DNA from: Daphnia carinata
Taxonomy: Eukaryota; Arthropoda; Branchiopoda; Diplostraca; Daphniidae
NCBI RefSeq assembly: GCF_022539665.2
Contig: NC_081339.1
Span: 5,508,017-5,572,016 of the forward strand
Length of the DNA: 64,000 nucleotides
Direction: 5' to 3'
Position numbers and translations under genes: made by a program. Of the stretch, positions 21,397 through 33,510 are shown one piece after another; within the stretch, counting starts at the first letter, position 1, and every line of letters starts with the position of its first letter. The notes under the pieces were generated by a model. The model was not told the DNA's origin. It worked only from the letters and a program-made list of their open reading frames with translations, and did not search any database.

Positions 21397-22937
21397 ATGA
21401 ACTTGTTGACGTTACTTGTCTGTTCATCTCTTGTTATCACGACTGCCCTTGCTGCTACGGATGAAGATGGCGACGTCAGCATGGTTATGTTCACCAGGTT
21501 CAAGGTAAGCTTCGATTTGATTGGTTTGATGGCACGTGATTGACAATCGGTTGAATGTTAGAAACGATACAGGAAGAGCTACACCAAAGGAGCTCAGTGT
21601 TCGTACTTTAGACGCTGGAAAAACAGGAAACGATTGATTTACAGGCACAACAGGGCAAGTGCACTTGGCGAGACTTCCTTCCGTTTGGTGGACAATCAGT
21701 TCGCCGATGAAGTAAGACATCATTTCGCATCGTCAATCGGATTTCTTTTTTTATTAATCCATTTTTTCTTCTAAAAAGAGTGACGCCGAGTGGAAAGCAA
21801 AACTGTTGGGTCTCGTCATACCTAGTGAATTCAGCGCCAAGAAATTCGGAATCAGAGAATTAACATCGATCGATTTGAAGAAGGGCGTTGGTGAACGTCA
21901 AATCATCTCGTCTACCATCACCATCCCATCATCGGTAAGGTCTACACGAATTCAGCAAGATCAAATAAATAAATGTCTTTCTTTTTTGTTTTGTTTATTT
22001 GCAAGCTTGATTTACGCAAACATCCGTGCATGCCACCGGTTAAGAGTCAATCTTCTTGCGGTGCGTGTTGGGCGTTTATTGCCACAACGCCAGTCGAATT
22101 TCAATCGTGTTTGAGAAACGGCAATAGAACAATAGTGTTGAGGTATCACATTCCCATCCAGTGCTGTCTAATCAAAATGCTATTCGAACATACTAATTTG
22201 TTTTGTTCCCCGCTTACTATCATAGTGAACAACAGCTGATTGATTGTAGCAGTTCTTATGGCAATTACGGGTGCAACGGTGGCTTCTACACACAGGCTTG
22301 GGACTACATCTTGGCTGTTGGTAACTTGTCTTCGACAGTTGCAAATTCCCTTAGACATCGCTTTTTAATGAACAGTATTTTCTCCAGGTGGACAAACGGC
22401 TAATGCCACTTATCCTTACAAGGCAGTGGTACGATTTACGACGTCAACATATGAATGTTTTAAAAACAAAACTAGTTAAAACTTTAATTCGTCTTGGATG
22501 CGGTGTAGGCTGGAACGTGCCAGTTCAAACCGGGCGTTACGCGAGTGGACGGCAGATTGTCCAGGTACTTTTATCTGGACAGTAACGAGCGAACAATTCT
22601 CTCTGCTCTACTGCAGAGAGGTCCCATCGCCGTCTCCATTGTGGCCAATTCGAAATTCATCCTCTACAGGTGATTACAACCAAAATCAGTTAACACATTG
22701 TTTTACGATACGATGCCCAACTTTTGCAGCTCTGGCATTTTTGACGACGAGACGTGCAAGGATGGAACGATCAATCATGGCGTCCTGCTCGTCGGTTATG
22801 GCACGGCCAACGGCACCAACTATTGGATCGTTCGCAATTCATGGGGTCCGGCATGGGGCCAAAATGGTTACATCTTAATGAAGCGCAACGTCAACATGTG
22901 CCGTTTAGCCGAGTACGCATTTCTCGCCTTACTCTAA
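21397..22937 (+). CDS. Papain-family cysteine protease (C1A), tandem copy 1
   Basis: Eight exons: 21397-21504, 21562-21711, 21779-21934, 22006-22142, 22226-22320, 22388-22428, 22509-22669 and 22730-22937. All phases agree and give 351 residues. The order is a signal peptide (1-19), an acidic patch, a basic I29-like inhibitory pro-region (exons 2-3, with RRWKNRKR and NQFADE), then the mature enzyme. Active-site residues are present: Gln and Cys in [10 protein letters not shown], His in [11 protein letters not shown], Asn in WIVRNSWG. The usual CGSCW is CGACW here. GCNGGF and the Cys positions fit cathepsin-type folds. It probably works in the gut or lysosome. It is the most divergent of three tandem copies. 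A poly-A tract follows the stop directly. Confidence 0.85.
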
Positions 22938-23458
22938 ATTTATTTAAAAAAAAAAAAAAAAAAAAAAAAATAGCCGTTTTTGATCGTTCATATTTTTTAA
23001 ACTCTGTCCGGAGCTCGTAACGTATATAGACGTGGAATCTTGTCGAGTCACGTCATTAACGGGAAACAGCTGTTCACCGTGCACGCTAATGCAATACGAC
23101 GTACACGCCGCACGATTTGAATAACTGTTTTCGCTGGCCAAAACTTTAGTTTGGCTCTTTTTCAATTGTTGAAATACACAATGATGCCTTTATGACATCA
23201 AAGAAAAAAAAAAGAATAAATAAAGAAGGATCTCGGCGTGATATTCTTTACAAGACTTGATGGTGTAATAAATTGCTGATTCAAAGCATGGAACGGTCGT
23301 CTGCGTGCATACCAAAGACAAACGAATCTCTAGCCGCTGGAGATGACACGTCCGTATTTTTGTTTTGTTTTATTGATACGTCATCCTTTTTATTAGAGGA
23401 TTCGCTGCAGGAGACGATCAAATGACGATCATCCATTGCATTGCAGCTAAACTTGGGG
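22938..23458. other. Intergenic stretch between protease copies 1 and 2
   Basis: A run of about 24 A (22947-22970) and an AATAAATAAA string near 23216 are candidate 3'-end signals. No gene is seen. Confidence 0.45.
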
Positions 23459-23471
23459 GGTTAGCGACCTG
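23459..23471 (+). promoter_or_regulatory. Shared upstream motif of the protease cluster, copy 2
   Basis: GGTTAGCGACCTG, about 120 bases before ATG 23590 and identical to the string before copy 3. Confidence 0.5.
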
Positions 23472-23589
23472 CGTAAAAAAAAAACCAAACAAAAAAGGAC
23501 GGTGTTTATTTAGTTGGTAGTGAGTTTTCTTGATGTTTGTAACTTTTGCAGCAACGTCATTCGTTGTCCAGCTCTGCTGCGAGGTAGCC

Positions 23590-25253
23590 ATGAAGTTGGT
23601 AACAGTTTACGTTCTATCACTGGTCTGCTTCGTGATCATCGCTGCTGCTCCGGACGACACGGACGATGAAGAGATGGTCAAATTCAAAGAATTCAAGGTA
23701 CTCAGGATTATGCCAACGTGTCACGTGTTTGAAAAAGCTCTGCTAAATAATTGAATTACAGAAGCGGAACAAGAAAAAGTACAACGGGGCGTTGGAGAGG
23801 GTGCACTTCAAACGCTGGAAGAAGAGGAGGGCTGCCATCCGGCGGCATAACAATGGCACCTCATCCGGTCGGAGGAGCTCATTCCGTATGGCTGACAATT
23901 TATTCGCAGACCAAGTATGGCAAACTTAAAACTTTTCTATTTATCAATGAAATGTATACATGCATTAGCAGTGAGTCAGAATAAAGCCATAAGGTTCAGC
24001 AACTTAGCATCGGTATTTTTGCTTACAGAGCGAGGAGGAATGGGAGACGTATCTTTTAGGAGTTACGGTACCGGAAGAATTCATCGTCAATGAAGAGGAA
24101 GAGAGTGAGCAAGTTGAAACGACGACTGTAGACTCTGAAACCGAAGGCAATCTAGTGGACGAGATCATCGAGGCGGACGATCGTCAGACTGCCCCTTCCG
24201 TTAGTTCTCGTGTTTGAATTCGTAATTTTTTAAATGCCAAAGTAATAACTGGGACGCATTTTTTGGTAATCTAGCTTGATTTGCGCAATAATCCGTGCAT
24301 GCCGCCCGTCAAATTCCAGTCCCCGTGCGGCGGATGCTGGGCTTTTATCGCCACGACGGCCGTCGAATATCAGACTTGCATGAGCAGGACAAACCGAACT
24401 CCTTTAGTGCTGAGGTGGGACGATGAAAGCTTTTTTCGCCATCATTCAGTGAATAACTAATGTCTTTCATTGTGCATATAAAAAAAGTGAACAACAGCTG
24501 ATCGACTGCAGCGGAAGCTACGGCACCAAAGGATGTAACGGTGGCTTTTACTCGCAGGTTCTTTTTTCACTTATAATAGCTTTTAATAGCTCTTCTATTT
24601 TTACACCGTTCTATTGTTTGTGTTCGCAGGCGTGGGACTATATCATGGCCACAGGTATTTCATTGGCTAAACTTTTGCCTTCTTTTCTCGTTTGTTTCCA
24701 GTTGAAGTAATTACAGGTGGACTTGCAACGAACGTCACATATCCTTACATGGCAGCGGTAGTGTACTTTGGCTTTAAGGCTTTTCATTGTTGAAGAGTAT
24801 TAATTCTAAGATTTCGTTAGGCTGGCACATGTCAGTTTGTGAAAGGAGTCACGCCAACGGCAGGCAGGGTGTCCAGGTACGCGTACCTGGCCAAAAACGA
24901 AACAACCATGTTGAACGCGTTGCAAAGAGGTCCCGTCGCAGTCTCCATCGTAGCCAATACGAAATTCATCCTCTACAGGTCGATCCTTTTCATTAACGTT
25001 CACCCTCACCACATTTTAATGACTTAAAAAAATTACATACTTCAGTTCAGGCATTTTCGACGACGAGACGTGCAAGAGCGGGACGCTCAATCACGGCGTC
25101 GTCCTCGTGGGTTACGGAAGGGCTAACGGCACTGACTACTGGATCGTGCGCAATTCGTGGGGAACATCTTGGGGTCAAAACGGTTACATACTCATGAAAC
25201 GCAACGTCAATATGTGTCGATTGGCCGAATACGCATTTCTCGCTACCATCTAA
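23590..25253 (+). CDS. Papain-family cysteine protease (C1A), tandem copy 2
   Basis: Nine exons: 23590-23697, 23762-23914, 24029-24199, 24275-24414, 24488-24557, 24630-24654, 24717-24757, 24821-24978 and 25046-25253, giving 357 residues. It has a signal peptide, an acidic [15 protein letters not shown] segment and a basic pro-region ([16 protein letters not shown], an I29-like signature). A linker follows that is longer and more acidic than in the other copies (exon 3, EEEESEQ...IIEADD). The catalytic domain keeps Gln/Cys ([10 protein letters not shown]), His ([11 protein letters not shown]) and Asn (WIVRNSWG). One intron (24558-24629) splits a 95-base exon that is whole in copies 1 and 3. 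It lies between the other two on the same strand and probably arose by tandem duplication. Confidence 0.85.
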
Positions 25254-25864
25254 ACTAATGTGCAACCCCTTGCCATCGTGTGACGTTGTTTGTTTGTTCC
25301 GGGTTTTTCCCTTCTGCCATTCAGAAGTAAACGACTGTAGGTCAATGTGTAAGGCTGTCGTTGTTGTCGAATACACACACTTTTATTGTTTCACTACCGT
25401 GTGTTTTTCTGCTGATTGTATCCGGCTTGCTCACGCACTTCTTTTTATCGAAATAGTTTCGGGAACGATATCGGGTTGATTTTATTCAATTATTATCTGA
25501 ACTGCGATTGTTCTTTTCACACGCGTTCGTAATGTGCAATGCATAAAGGTAACTTTCTAACGTTCCCTATAACCTGCCAGCCTTGGTGGTTACCGATGGC
25601 TGTTTAACACATAGTGGTTAGCAACACATTTTTGGGTTTAGAGAAGGCAGGGTCAATAAACATACGACTTTGCTGGAACACGATTCACTGAATGTGCGTC
25701 ACAGGATGGCCGTGTTATATGCAATAGTTATGGGACTTTTTTTGTTTTTTGTTGGTAAGAGTTTGTATCTCGAATTTTCCCAGCCCATTGAATGTTTGTT
25801 TTTATTGGTTATCAACGAGTTAACGTTGTTGCCGGAGCGAATCGAGTGTATTGTACCGTACGTG
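25254..25864. other. Intergenic stretch between protease copies 2 and 3
   Basis: No gene is seen; short open frames only. Confidence 0.45.
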
Positions 25865-25877
25865 GGTTAGCGACCTG
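25865..25877 (+). promoter_or_regulatory. Shared upstream motif of the protease cluster, copy 3
   Basis: GGTTAGCGACCTG, about 84 bases before ATG 25961. The surrounding sequence is otherwise not clearly alike, which makes the match stand out. Confidence 0.5.
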
Positions 25878-25960
25878 GCAGCATTGAAAAAGAGATGTGG
25901 CTCGGATCGTCCTCTTGCTCACTCATTGTCCGACCGTACGAACAACGAACAACATCCACC

Positions 25961-27444
<1,484 letters not shown>

Positions 27445-27720
27445 CTCGATCGCATCACAATAATTATTGATTTTATTTCCCCACAATGGCTACGCAACAT
27501 AGTTAACTGTTTGTTTCCCCCAAAGAGTAATACTTGTCGAATCTTGCAAAGCCAGAGCATCTAATCTATTATCTATGTAGCAGCGTTTTTGAAAAATTTT
27601 GCAAAAACTATTACGTATAACCATTTATAGTTATTCATTTTTTGCTTGGAGAGTGTATCATGTTAGCACGATATCAGCAATACACCGACAATCTATTCCA
27701 TTCTGATTATTCCTAATGAA

Positions 27721-28980
27721 TTAAACGTTTTCTTTGTACAGAGCTATTGGATCGACCACGATGTGAGTGTAAAGTGGTTTCATTTGCAAATCAATGAGAC
27801 GATATCGCAGATTGGCAAGTCCATCCGATTCGTATCGAAGGTGACCCTCATCAAAAAGCCTCTGTCTCTGCGGATCGACATCCACCGGATCGTGATAGAG
27901 CGTCCTGTATCTCAGGTGATCCACTGGCCATTGAGGTCGAACGACAGTCATATTCAATCGTCTGATGCGACGATAGAAATCATCGTCTTCTAGTCCCGGA
28001 CCCCAAAATGCATTCGAGTAGCCATTGGCACGGATGAAATCCAACTCCGAAATGGCAATCACTCCTCCGCCGAAAAGGAACATTAACGACACCGGCCTGC
28101 GTGTAAATGATTCAATTTTTGTTATAACTCACGATTAAGTACATAGAAAAATGCGTTTTCAAACTTTTTACTTGTAATCGTGAACGTCAATAACAAAGGA
28201 CATGTGAAGGGGTCTGCCATGATCCGGGCACGAGTAGAGATTCCTGTCATCTTCCGGAAGGATATCGACATCGTGAAAAATGAAACATTCAAATTCTTCA
28301 CGGCGTTTGGCCTCTACGAATCCGATATTATGCAGCATGCCTCGATTAAAAGGTAAACCACCTGTGTACGCATAGATTTTGTTTTGAAAATGAACATTTA
28401 ATGAAAGCCTTAGTACTCGGATATGACGTCACAAGCCATTACCAAACTAACCGGTCTGTTCGACAATGAAAATGGTGTAGTGTCGCTGTTGCCTCTGCAG
28501 GAACGGATGCATGTAACGCAGGAACACTGTCAACTGTTGCTCGCGATCTCGATAGGGTACAATCAAAGCGATTTTACATCGTGCCTGGCAATCTGTTGGT
28601 TTATAACTGCCACCTCGTTTCAATCCCGCGTTCGTCATCGTGTCTTGGAAAGCAACAGAGTCATCCAAAAGAGCCGGAATCTCGGCTGACAGATCCAGCC
28701 ATCCAACTAGTAAGTGTGAGGGTAGTTATAACATTAATGATGTCTTTTAATTGTTTAAGGTTCACGTACCTGAAAGGGGAGAAACGTTCGGGCAGAGTGG
28801 CAATGTACGACGACCATCATAGCTGGACGATACTTTAGTGATAGGGAGATGATGGATTAAAAGGATTAACGATATGCTAAACAGGATAAACAAGATGACG
28901 AGGATGGCCCTTGTTTTAGATACAATCACTAGCTGATGGAAGAACACAAACCGGGGCCTCTTCCGTGTCATTTCATCCAT
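27721..28980 (-). CDS. GT7 beta-1,4-galactosyltransferase-like enzyme
   Basis: Four minus-strand exons, 28980-28770, 28706-28452, 28361-28172 and 28096-27721, join in phase to 343 residues. It is a type II membrane protein with the anchor at about residues 20-40. Family hallmarks in order: CKIALIVPYRDRE with FLRYMHPFL, FNRGMLHNIGF, the metal/UDP-binding DVD in FHDVDILPEDDRNLY, GGGVIAISELDF, NGYSNAFWGPGLEDDDFYRR, and YTHIVVDP near the end. The usual WGWGGEDDD is WGPGLEDDD. Family enzymes add Gal (or GalNAc in many arthropod members) beta-1,4 to GlcNAc or xylose in the Golgi. A leader exon further upstream is possible, because TTTTTAG precedes the ATG closely. Confidence 0.85.
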
Positions 28981-29128
28981 TGACTCCTGCCTGTCATACC
29001 CTAAAAACGTGTAAAGAGATTGTACCATCGTAAAGCAAGGAATGTAAACACTTGTATTGAAACGAACATTCACGATTATGAACGCATTAAACAAATAAAA
29101 TTGTTTCGTTTTTAAGAACCCCGATGTT

Positions 29129-30058
29129 TTAAAGTTGCGACTGGAGCAATTTATTATTGAACCAAGCGATTTCGTAAGCGTAAGGTGCGTCAATGCCCAA
29201 CAATCCAGCGGCTTTGCCCACTCCGACTGACCAAGGATTTCTCTTGGAATCGAAACGAACGAGTCCGTAATTCTCGAGTGATTGGAGGATTCTAGCCAAC
29301 CTGCGGTATTCTTCCAGCGAAAAGAAAGGCTCGTTGTCTTGCTCCTCGTTCGTATTCCCGTTGGGCAGGTGAATTTCCACGCTCAGCTGTTTCACCTTGT
29401 CCATCATTCCGGAGCTAACAATCTGCGGTAAAACGGCCCATTCGGCCGTCTCGATATCCAGTTTCAAATAATCAATGACATCGGATCTGTGAATGGATTT
29501 CAGCATGTTGTGAATCGAGTCTAACGTCCGAGTTTCAACACCTGATTGGCCGTTCCAGGTGTCGCCGTCTTTGCTACCTAATCCTAATCGGTAGAAGCGA
29601 ATCCATTCAGATCGATCGTGATCGGAAACATTCATGGAAGGATCAAAAGCGAACACGTTGCATCCGTATTGTTCCATGGCCTCGTCGAAACTCCATTCGT
29701 TGTTGATGCCGAACGAATAGACGATGCATTCATCTGGCGATGGAGCGAGGTGCGGCCTGTCTAGACACACAGCTTTCTGCCCATCCACAGCTGGGATATT
29801 GCCGACGGATATCATGACTCCGCCGAAATCTTGGACTAAACGGCAAGCACCGGAGTTGGACCAGGAAAAATAGTCGGTCAATTGATGGCCATTGAGCGTG
29901 TCCATGTCGACGTGACGCCAATCGACGTTAATGACTTGACTGGGAACATGATTGTCAACCGGAAGAACAGCGTGAATGATCACGTAGGCAAATGGGATTC
30001 CAAATATCGCCCACAACATCAACGTCTTTGTTTTGCGACGTACGATTGCCATTTGCAT
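29129..30058 (-). CDS. METTL24-like methyltransferase-domain protein, copy 1
   Basis: A single-exon frame of 309 residues. The N-terminal anchor (about residues 13-31) is followed by a lumenal domain of the Methyltransf_22/METTL24 type. Family features are CIVYSFGINNEWSFDEAME, YGCNVFAFDPSMN, DYLKLDIETAEW (a motif with acidic residues typical of SAM-binding folds) and a C-terminal stretch LVRFDSKRNPW. Human METTL24 has no firmly known substrate. In a glycosyltransferase cluster and with a Golgi-type anchor, a glycan O-methyltransferase role is a reasonable guess but unproven. It lies head-to-tail with the GT7 gene on the same strand, about 150 bases apart. Two sister genes are at 44816 and 57937. 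Confidence 0.75.
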   Translation of the reverse strand: MQMAIVRRKTKTLMLWAIFGIPFAYVIIHAVLPVDNHVPSQVINVDWRHVDMDTLNGHQLTDYFSWSNSGACRLVQDFGGVMISVGNIPAVDGQKAVCLDRPHLAPSPDECIVYSFGINNEWSFDEAMEQYGCNVFAFDPSMNVSDHDRSEWIRFYRLGLGSKDGDTWNGQSGVETRTLDSIHNMLKSIHRSDVIDYLKLDIETAEWAVLPQIVSSGMMDKVKQLSVEIHLPNGNTNEEQDNEPFFSLEEYRRLARILQSLENYGLVRFDSKRNPWSVGVGKAAGLLGIDAPYAYEIAWFNNKLLQSQL

Positions 30059-31271
30059 TTACAAATTGTCTCATCAACGAATAACAAACGCTATAACAAT
30101 TCACATTGTTTCAACGCCTAATGCAATAAGAGGATTCTTACCTGAACATTTTTCTTTTAGTTTAATGTCACAATAAATTATCTTGGGATCTTAGCCGTCA
30201 GAATGGCAGTTACAAAGCACGATCGAATCGCACCGGGATTAATAGAAGCTTTGCTTCCGTGGCGATGTTCTTCCAGGCAACAATAAGTCCTTCCTCTGAG
30301 AAGGGAGGAGTTTAGATGAAATGGTTGCTTCAAGGGGGTATCCATTAGGTGTGCTGGTGGCGTGAATGACCTTGACATAATGATGATCTCACTTTAATGG
30401 GGGGGCCGTAAAGCAGGAAGGGTCGTGAAATTTCAAAGGTGTCTGATGCCCGAAAGCGTTCTATTAAAATACAGCATTGAAGGTCGTGGATGATTACCCT
30501 ACGACTAAATTAAATGGTGCAGTACGCTCAGTAATACGCATTAAAGAATTCCATCGTCGTCTTTCATCGTTATTTGTAGATTATCTTTTATATATGGCCC
30601 ATTGGCGATCGAATAAATTGACGATTTCAATCCGTATTGGTAATTAAGGAATCAGATATCACTGCTCATAATTACCTAGTTGGGCTAGATTATTACCATA
30701 CCAATAATAAATTTACTGAGATTGTAGGCGTCATGCAAATTCGGAAACCTTATCGAGCATGTTTTTTCGAAATTAAAAATTCAAACTAAATTACATCTTC
30801 ACAAAAGAAAGAAAAAATGATCAATAGCTTCGTCCTTGGTCATGCGAAGGACACGATAGTTTTCACTTACCTTGAACCGTTCGATGGACGTTGTTATGAT
30901 GCCGAAGACTGTAATCAAATATGAACTTATTTGAGCTGACAGCACAACAAAAAACAAACATGAATAATGCAAGTGTATATTCGACTTGAGGCATGTCTAT
31001 AACGATACCTAACTTAAATATGATGTAAGACTAAAACAAAAATGAACCAAGTTTGTTGGGGTTCTAACGACGTGGCGTATTTCAAGTACCTCACAGAATT
31101 GATTCGCTGTTAAACGCAGCAATGTTTTTTGGTTCCTAAAAGGTTGCGACAGCTTTTCAGGATGAGGTTTCTGGAGCAGCCGGCGTTGGTCTTGCATGTT
31201 GCTGCATATTCGTATTGAAATCAGAAACACTTGATTAATAAAATAGATGTCCATAATAGCACTTTAGTAAA
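30059..31271. other. Intergenic stretch with no gene seen
   Basis: AT-rich, with no protein-like frame on either strand. It includes the 5' flank of the METTL24-like gene and the 3' flank of the small secreted protein gene. Confidence 0.4.
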
Positions 31272-31566
31272 TTATAAATAGTGCGTACATAGGGGATTGC
31301 AGAGGATTCGAAAGGTGGGTAAATCTTCGGCAGTTGCATTAGTTACAACTGGTGATTCGGTTATTGGCACCAAGACGTAATAATGCGGAAGGTAATAAAC
31401 GGGGCCATACTGAGGTGCACAATCGCAGAAGATAATGGCCAACGCAGTTAAAAGGGTAATGAATTTCTGTGCAAATTCAAATAATTTAAACGTTGAAATT
31501 ATGACTGAGCTCTTTGTAATGTAAGCAAAAGCAACAAAGACTTACGAAGGCCTTTTGTGGAGACAT
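31272..31566 (-). CDS. Small secreted protein, 71 residues
   Basis: Two minus-strand exons, 31566-31546 (MSPQKAF, then GTAAGT) and 31466-31272, join in phase 0. Residues 1-21 make a signal peptide (KFITLLTALAIIFCDC spans its core), leaving a mature part that starts near APQYGPVYYLPHYY. The mature part is Tyr/Pro-rich and has two Cys close to the C-terminus (CNPLC). A first exon coding just the start of the signal peptide is a common layout for arthropod cuticle and other secreted proteins. A weak TATA-like string (ATATAGAAG, minus strand near 31630) sits upstream. It could be a cuticle-type or peptide precursor protein. It is the only gene between 27.7 and 61.5 kb that is clearly not glycan-related. 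Confidence 0.6.
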
Positions 31567-32143
31567 GTTGGTTGCCGCTGCAAATGATGCTGACAGAATG
31601 GAGACGGAACAAGACTTCGTGTCTCCTTCTATATTCCGATAAGAGTTCTTAAACATTCGCATATCTTAATCGCAAAAGAAATTGCTTTATTTTTCACGCT
31701 TGTCTCGCCATATGTCTTACGAACCAACATTCAATTTAAACATTCGACTATTAACCTTTTAATGACTTTTACGAGCCAACAACGGACTGTGAAGCCATTA
31801 AATACAAGACACGCCAAGCGTGAAGTTATTACCTTCGTGCATTTGCCGAGTATTGTTTGTTCCCTCCGGCTTGAATGTGTTATTTTCTATACATTACCGG
31901 AGGCCATCAGGTCATTTTTCAAAGAGAAAAATAGTGGAAGGCGAACAGTGTCAAGTTCGCTTGCAGGTAACACCACCAAACTGAGCACCTGGAATTCAGA
32001 CTTGAAACCGAGTCCAATACAAAAATGCGTTGGCCAGTTGAACATCAACAGAAATGTTAATCGTGTAGTGCATTTATTTGTGTATTTATTCATATTGACC
32101 ATGATGTCATCACGCGAACTGTTGTAATGCAAACAGGTAAAAC
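31567..32143. other. Intergenic region between divergent genes
   Basis: Shared upstream region of the small secreted protein (minus) and a fucosyltransferase (plus). No coding exon was recognised; a donor-like ACAGGTAAAA at 32129-32138 may mark a leader exon. Confidence 0.4.
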
Positions 32144-33412
32144 ATGAAAAGGTACCGTCGCTTTCGTTTCATTTGTCGAGTCATCGCATTATTGGCGATA
32201 GCCATTTTCACTACGGTAATAGCGATCGTGTTAGCGACTCGACTGCCGCATCAAGGCCAGCACAAACTGAAGCCCAGTCCAGTCCCAAGCCCAGCAATAG
32301 GGTCCAGCAGTTCCAAGGTGAAAACCATTTTGTACTGGAACTCTTGGGATCCGACGATGGGCGACCAGCCGTTAATCAAAGCTCAATGTCCCGTGACCGC
32401 TTGTTTGTTCACTCCCGATCTGACACTGTTCAATCAGAGTGACATTGTTCTCATCTCCATCGAAACGACTCCCGATTTCTTAGTAAATCGTTTACCCCAT
32501 CAGCGGTTCGTTTTCTTCGTCATGGAATCGCCTACCAACACTCATCAGCTGCCTCTGCTTCAAAACAATCGAACGCGTTACAACTACTTCAACTGGACCA
32601 TGAGCTATAGACGGGATTCCGATATCGTCCTGCGTGATTTCCTGGGAGCTGTTGTGTCTAAAAAACATCGTGACCATCAGTACCCACCTCGAAATGAACA
32701 AAGATCGAACAGGACGATTAAACTCTCTTCTGTGGACACTCTGGAAAGGCTGGTCACGAACAGAGGAAACAGGACGAAGGCGAACGCTGACGTATCGATA
32801 ATCAACCCCTGGGTACGAAAGAAATCGAAATTGGTGGCCTGGTTCGTGTCGCATTGCGATACTCCCATCCAACGAGAAGAATATGCCCGTCAACTGAGCC
32901 AGCACGTCCCAGTCGACATGTACGGCCGATGTGGAACCAAGCAACAAGTGACTTCGATTTGCGATTCGGCAGAAGATCCTTACAACTGTGAGGAGAGTGA
33001 AGCATTACGAGCTAAATACAAGTTTTATTTGGCTTTCGAGAATTCATGGTGTCCAGATTACGTCACCGAGAAATTCTATCGAACTTTACAGTTTGACACG
33101 GTGCCCATCGTCCTCGGTGGAGCCGATTATCAGCGTTTCGCACCTCCGCATTCCTACATCAACGCCCTGGACTTCTCAACGCCCAAAGAGCTGGCCGATT
33201 ATCTTTTGTTGTTGGACAGCTCGCAAGAGCTATACGCCCAGTATTTCCAATGGAGAAATGATTACAACGTCTTCGTACCTGCCTTGGACGGTTGGTGTGA
33301 TTTGTGTCGGATGGCTCACGACGAAACTCTTCCGGCCAAAGTGTATCCAGACATCAAACAGTGGTGGATAGACAACGGCGAATGTGAAACTGACCGAACT
33401 AAATATTTTTAA
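32144..33412 (+). CDS. GT10 alpha-1,3-fucosyltransferase, copy 1
   Basis: A single exon, 422 residues. It is a type II membrane protein: a basic tail (MKRYRRFRF), an anchor at about 11-31, a Pro/Ser-rich stem, then the catalytic domain. GT10 signatures are FNWTMSYRRDSDI, KLVAWFVSHCDTPIQREEY, and the GDP-fucose region YKFYLAFENSWCPDYVTEKFYR followed by VPIVLGGADYQRFAPPHSYI. The C-terminus has the paired Cys motif GWCDLCRMA. Family enzymes move fucose from GDP-Fuc to GlcNAc of N-glycans (core alpha-1,3) or of LacNAc/LacdiNAc antennae in the Golgi. The acceptor here is unknown. It converges with the GT32 gene at 33511; the sister most like it is at 48501. Confidence 0.9.
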   Translation: MKRYRRFRFICRVIALLAIAIFTTVIAIVLATRLPHQGQHKLKPSPVPSPAIGSSSSKVKTILYWNSWDPTMGDQPLIKAQCPVTACLFTPDLTLFNQSDIVLISIETTPDFLVNRLPHQRFVFFVMESPTNTHQLPLLQNNRTRYNYFNWTMSYRRDSDIVLRDFLGAVVSKKHRDHQYPPRNEQRSNRTIKLSSVDTLERLVTNRGNRTKANADVSIINPWVRKKSKLVAWFVSHCDTPIQREEYARQLSQHVPVDMYGRCGTKQQVTSICDSAEDPYNCEESEALRAKYKFYLAFENSWCPDYVTEKFYRTLQFDTVPIVLGGADYQRFAPPHSYINALDFSTPKELADYLLLLDSSQELYAQYFQWRNDYNVFVPALDGWCDLCRMAHDETLPAKVYPDIKQWWIDNGECETDRTKYF

Positions 33413-33510
33413 ATGTATCTTTTTTTTTTAACTGTGTGTGTATTGCAAAAGATTTTTAGTCAGAATTAACGAGAATTAACGGAAATTAGTTCAGGAATTA
33501 ACGAATAAAA

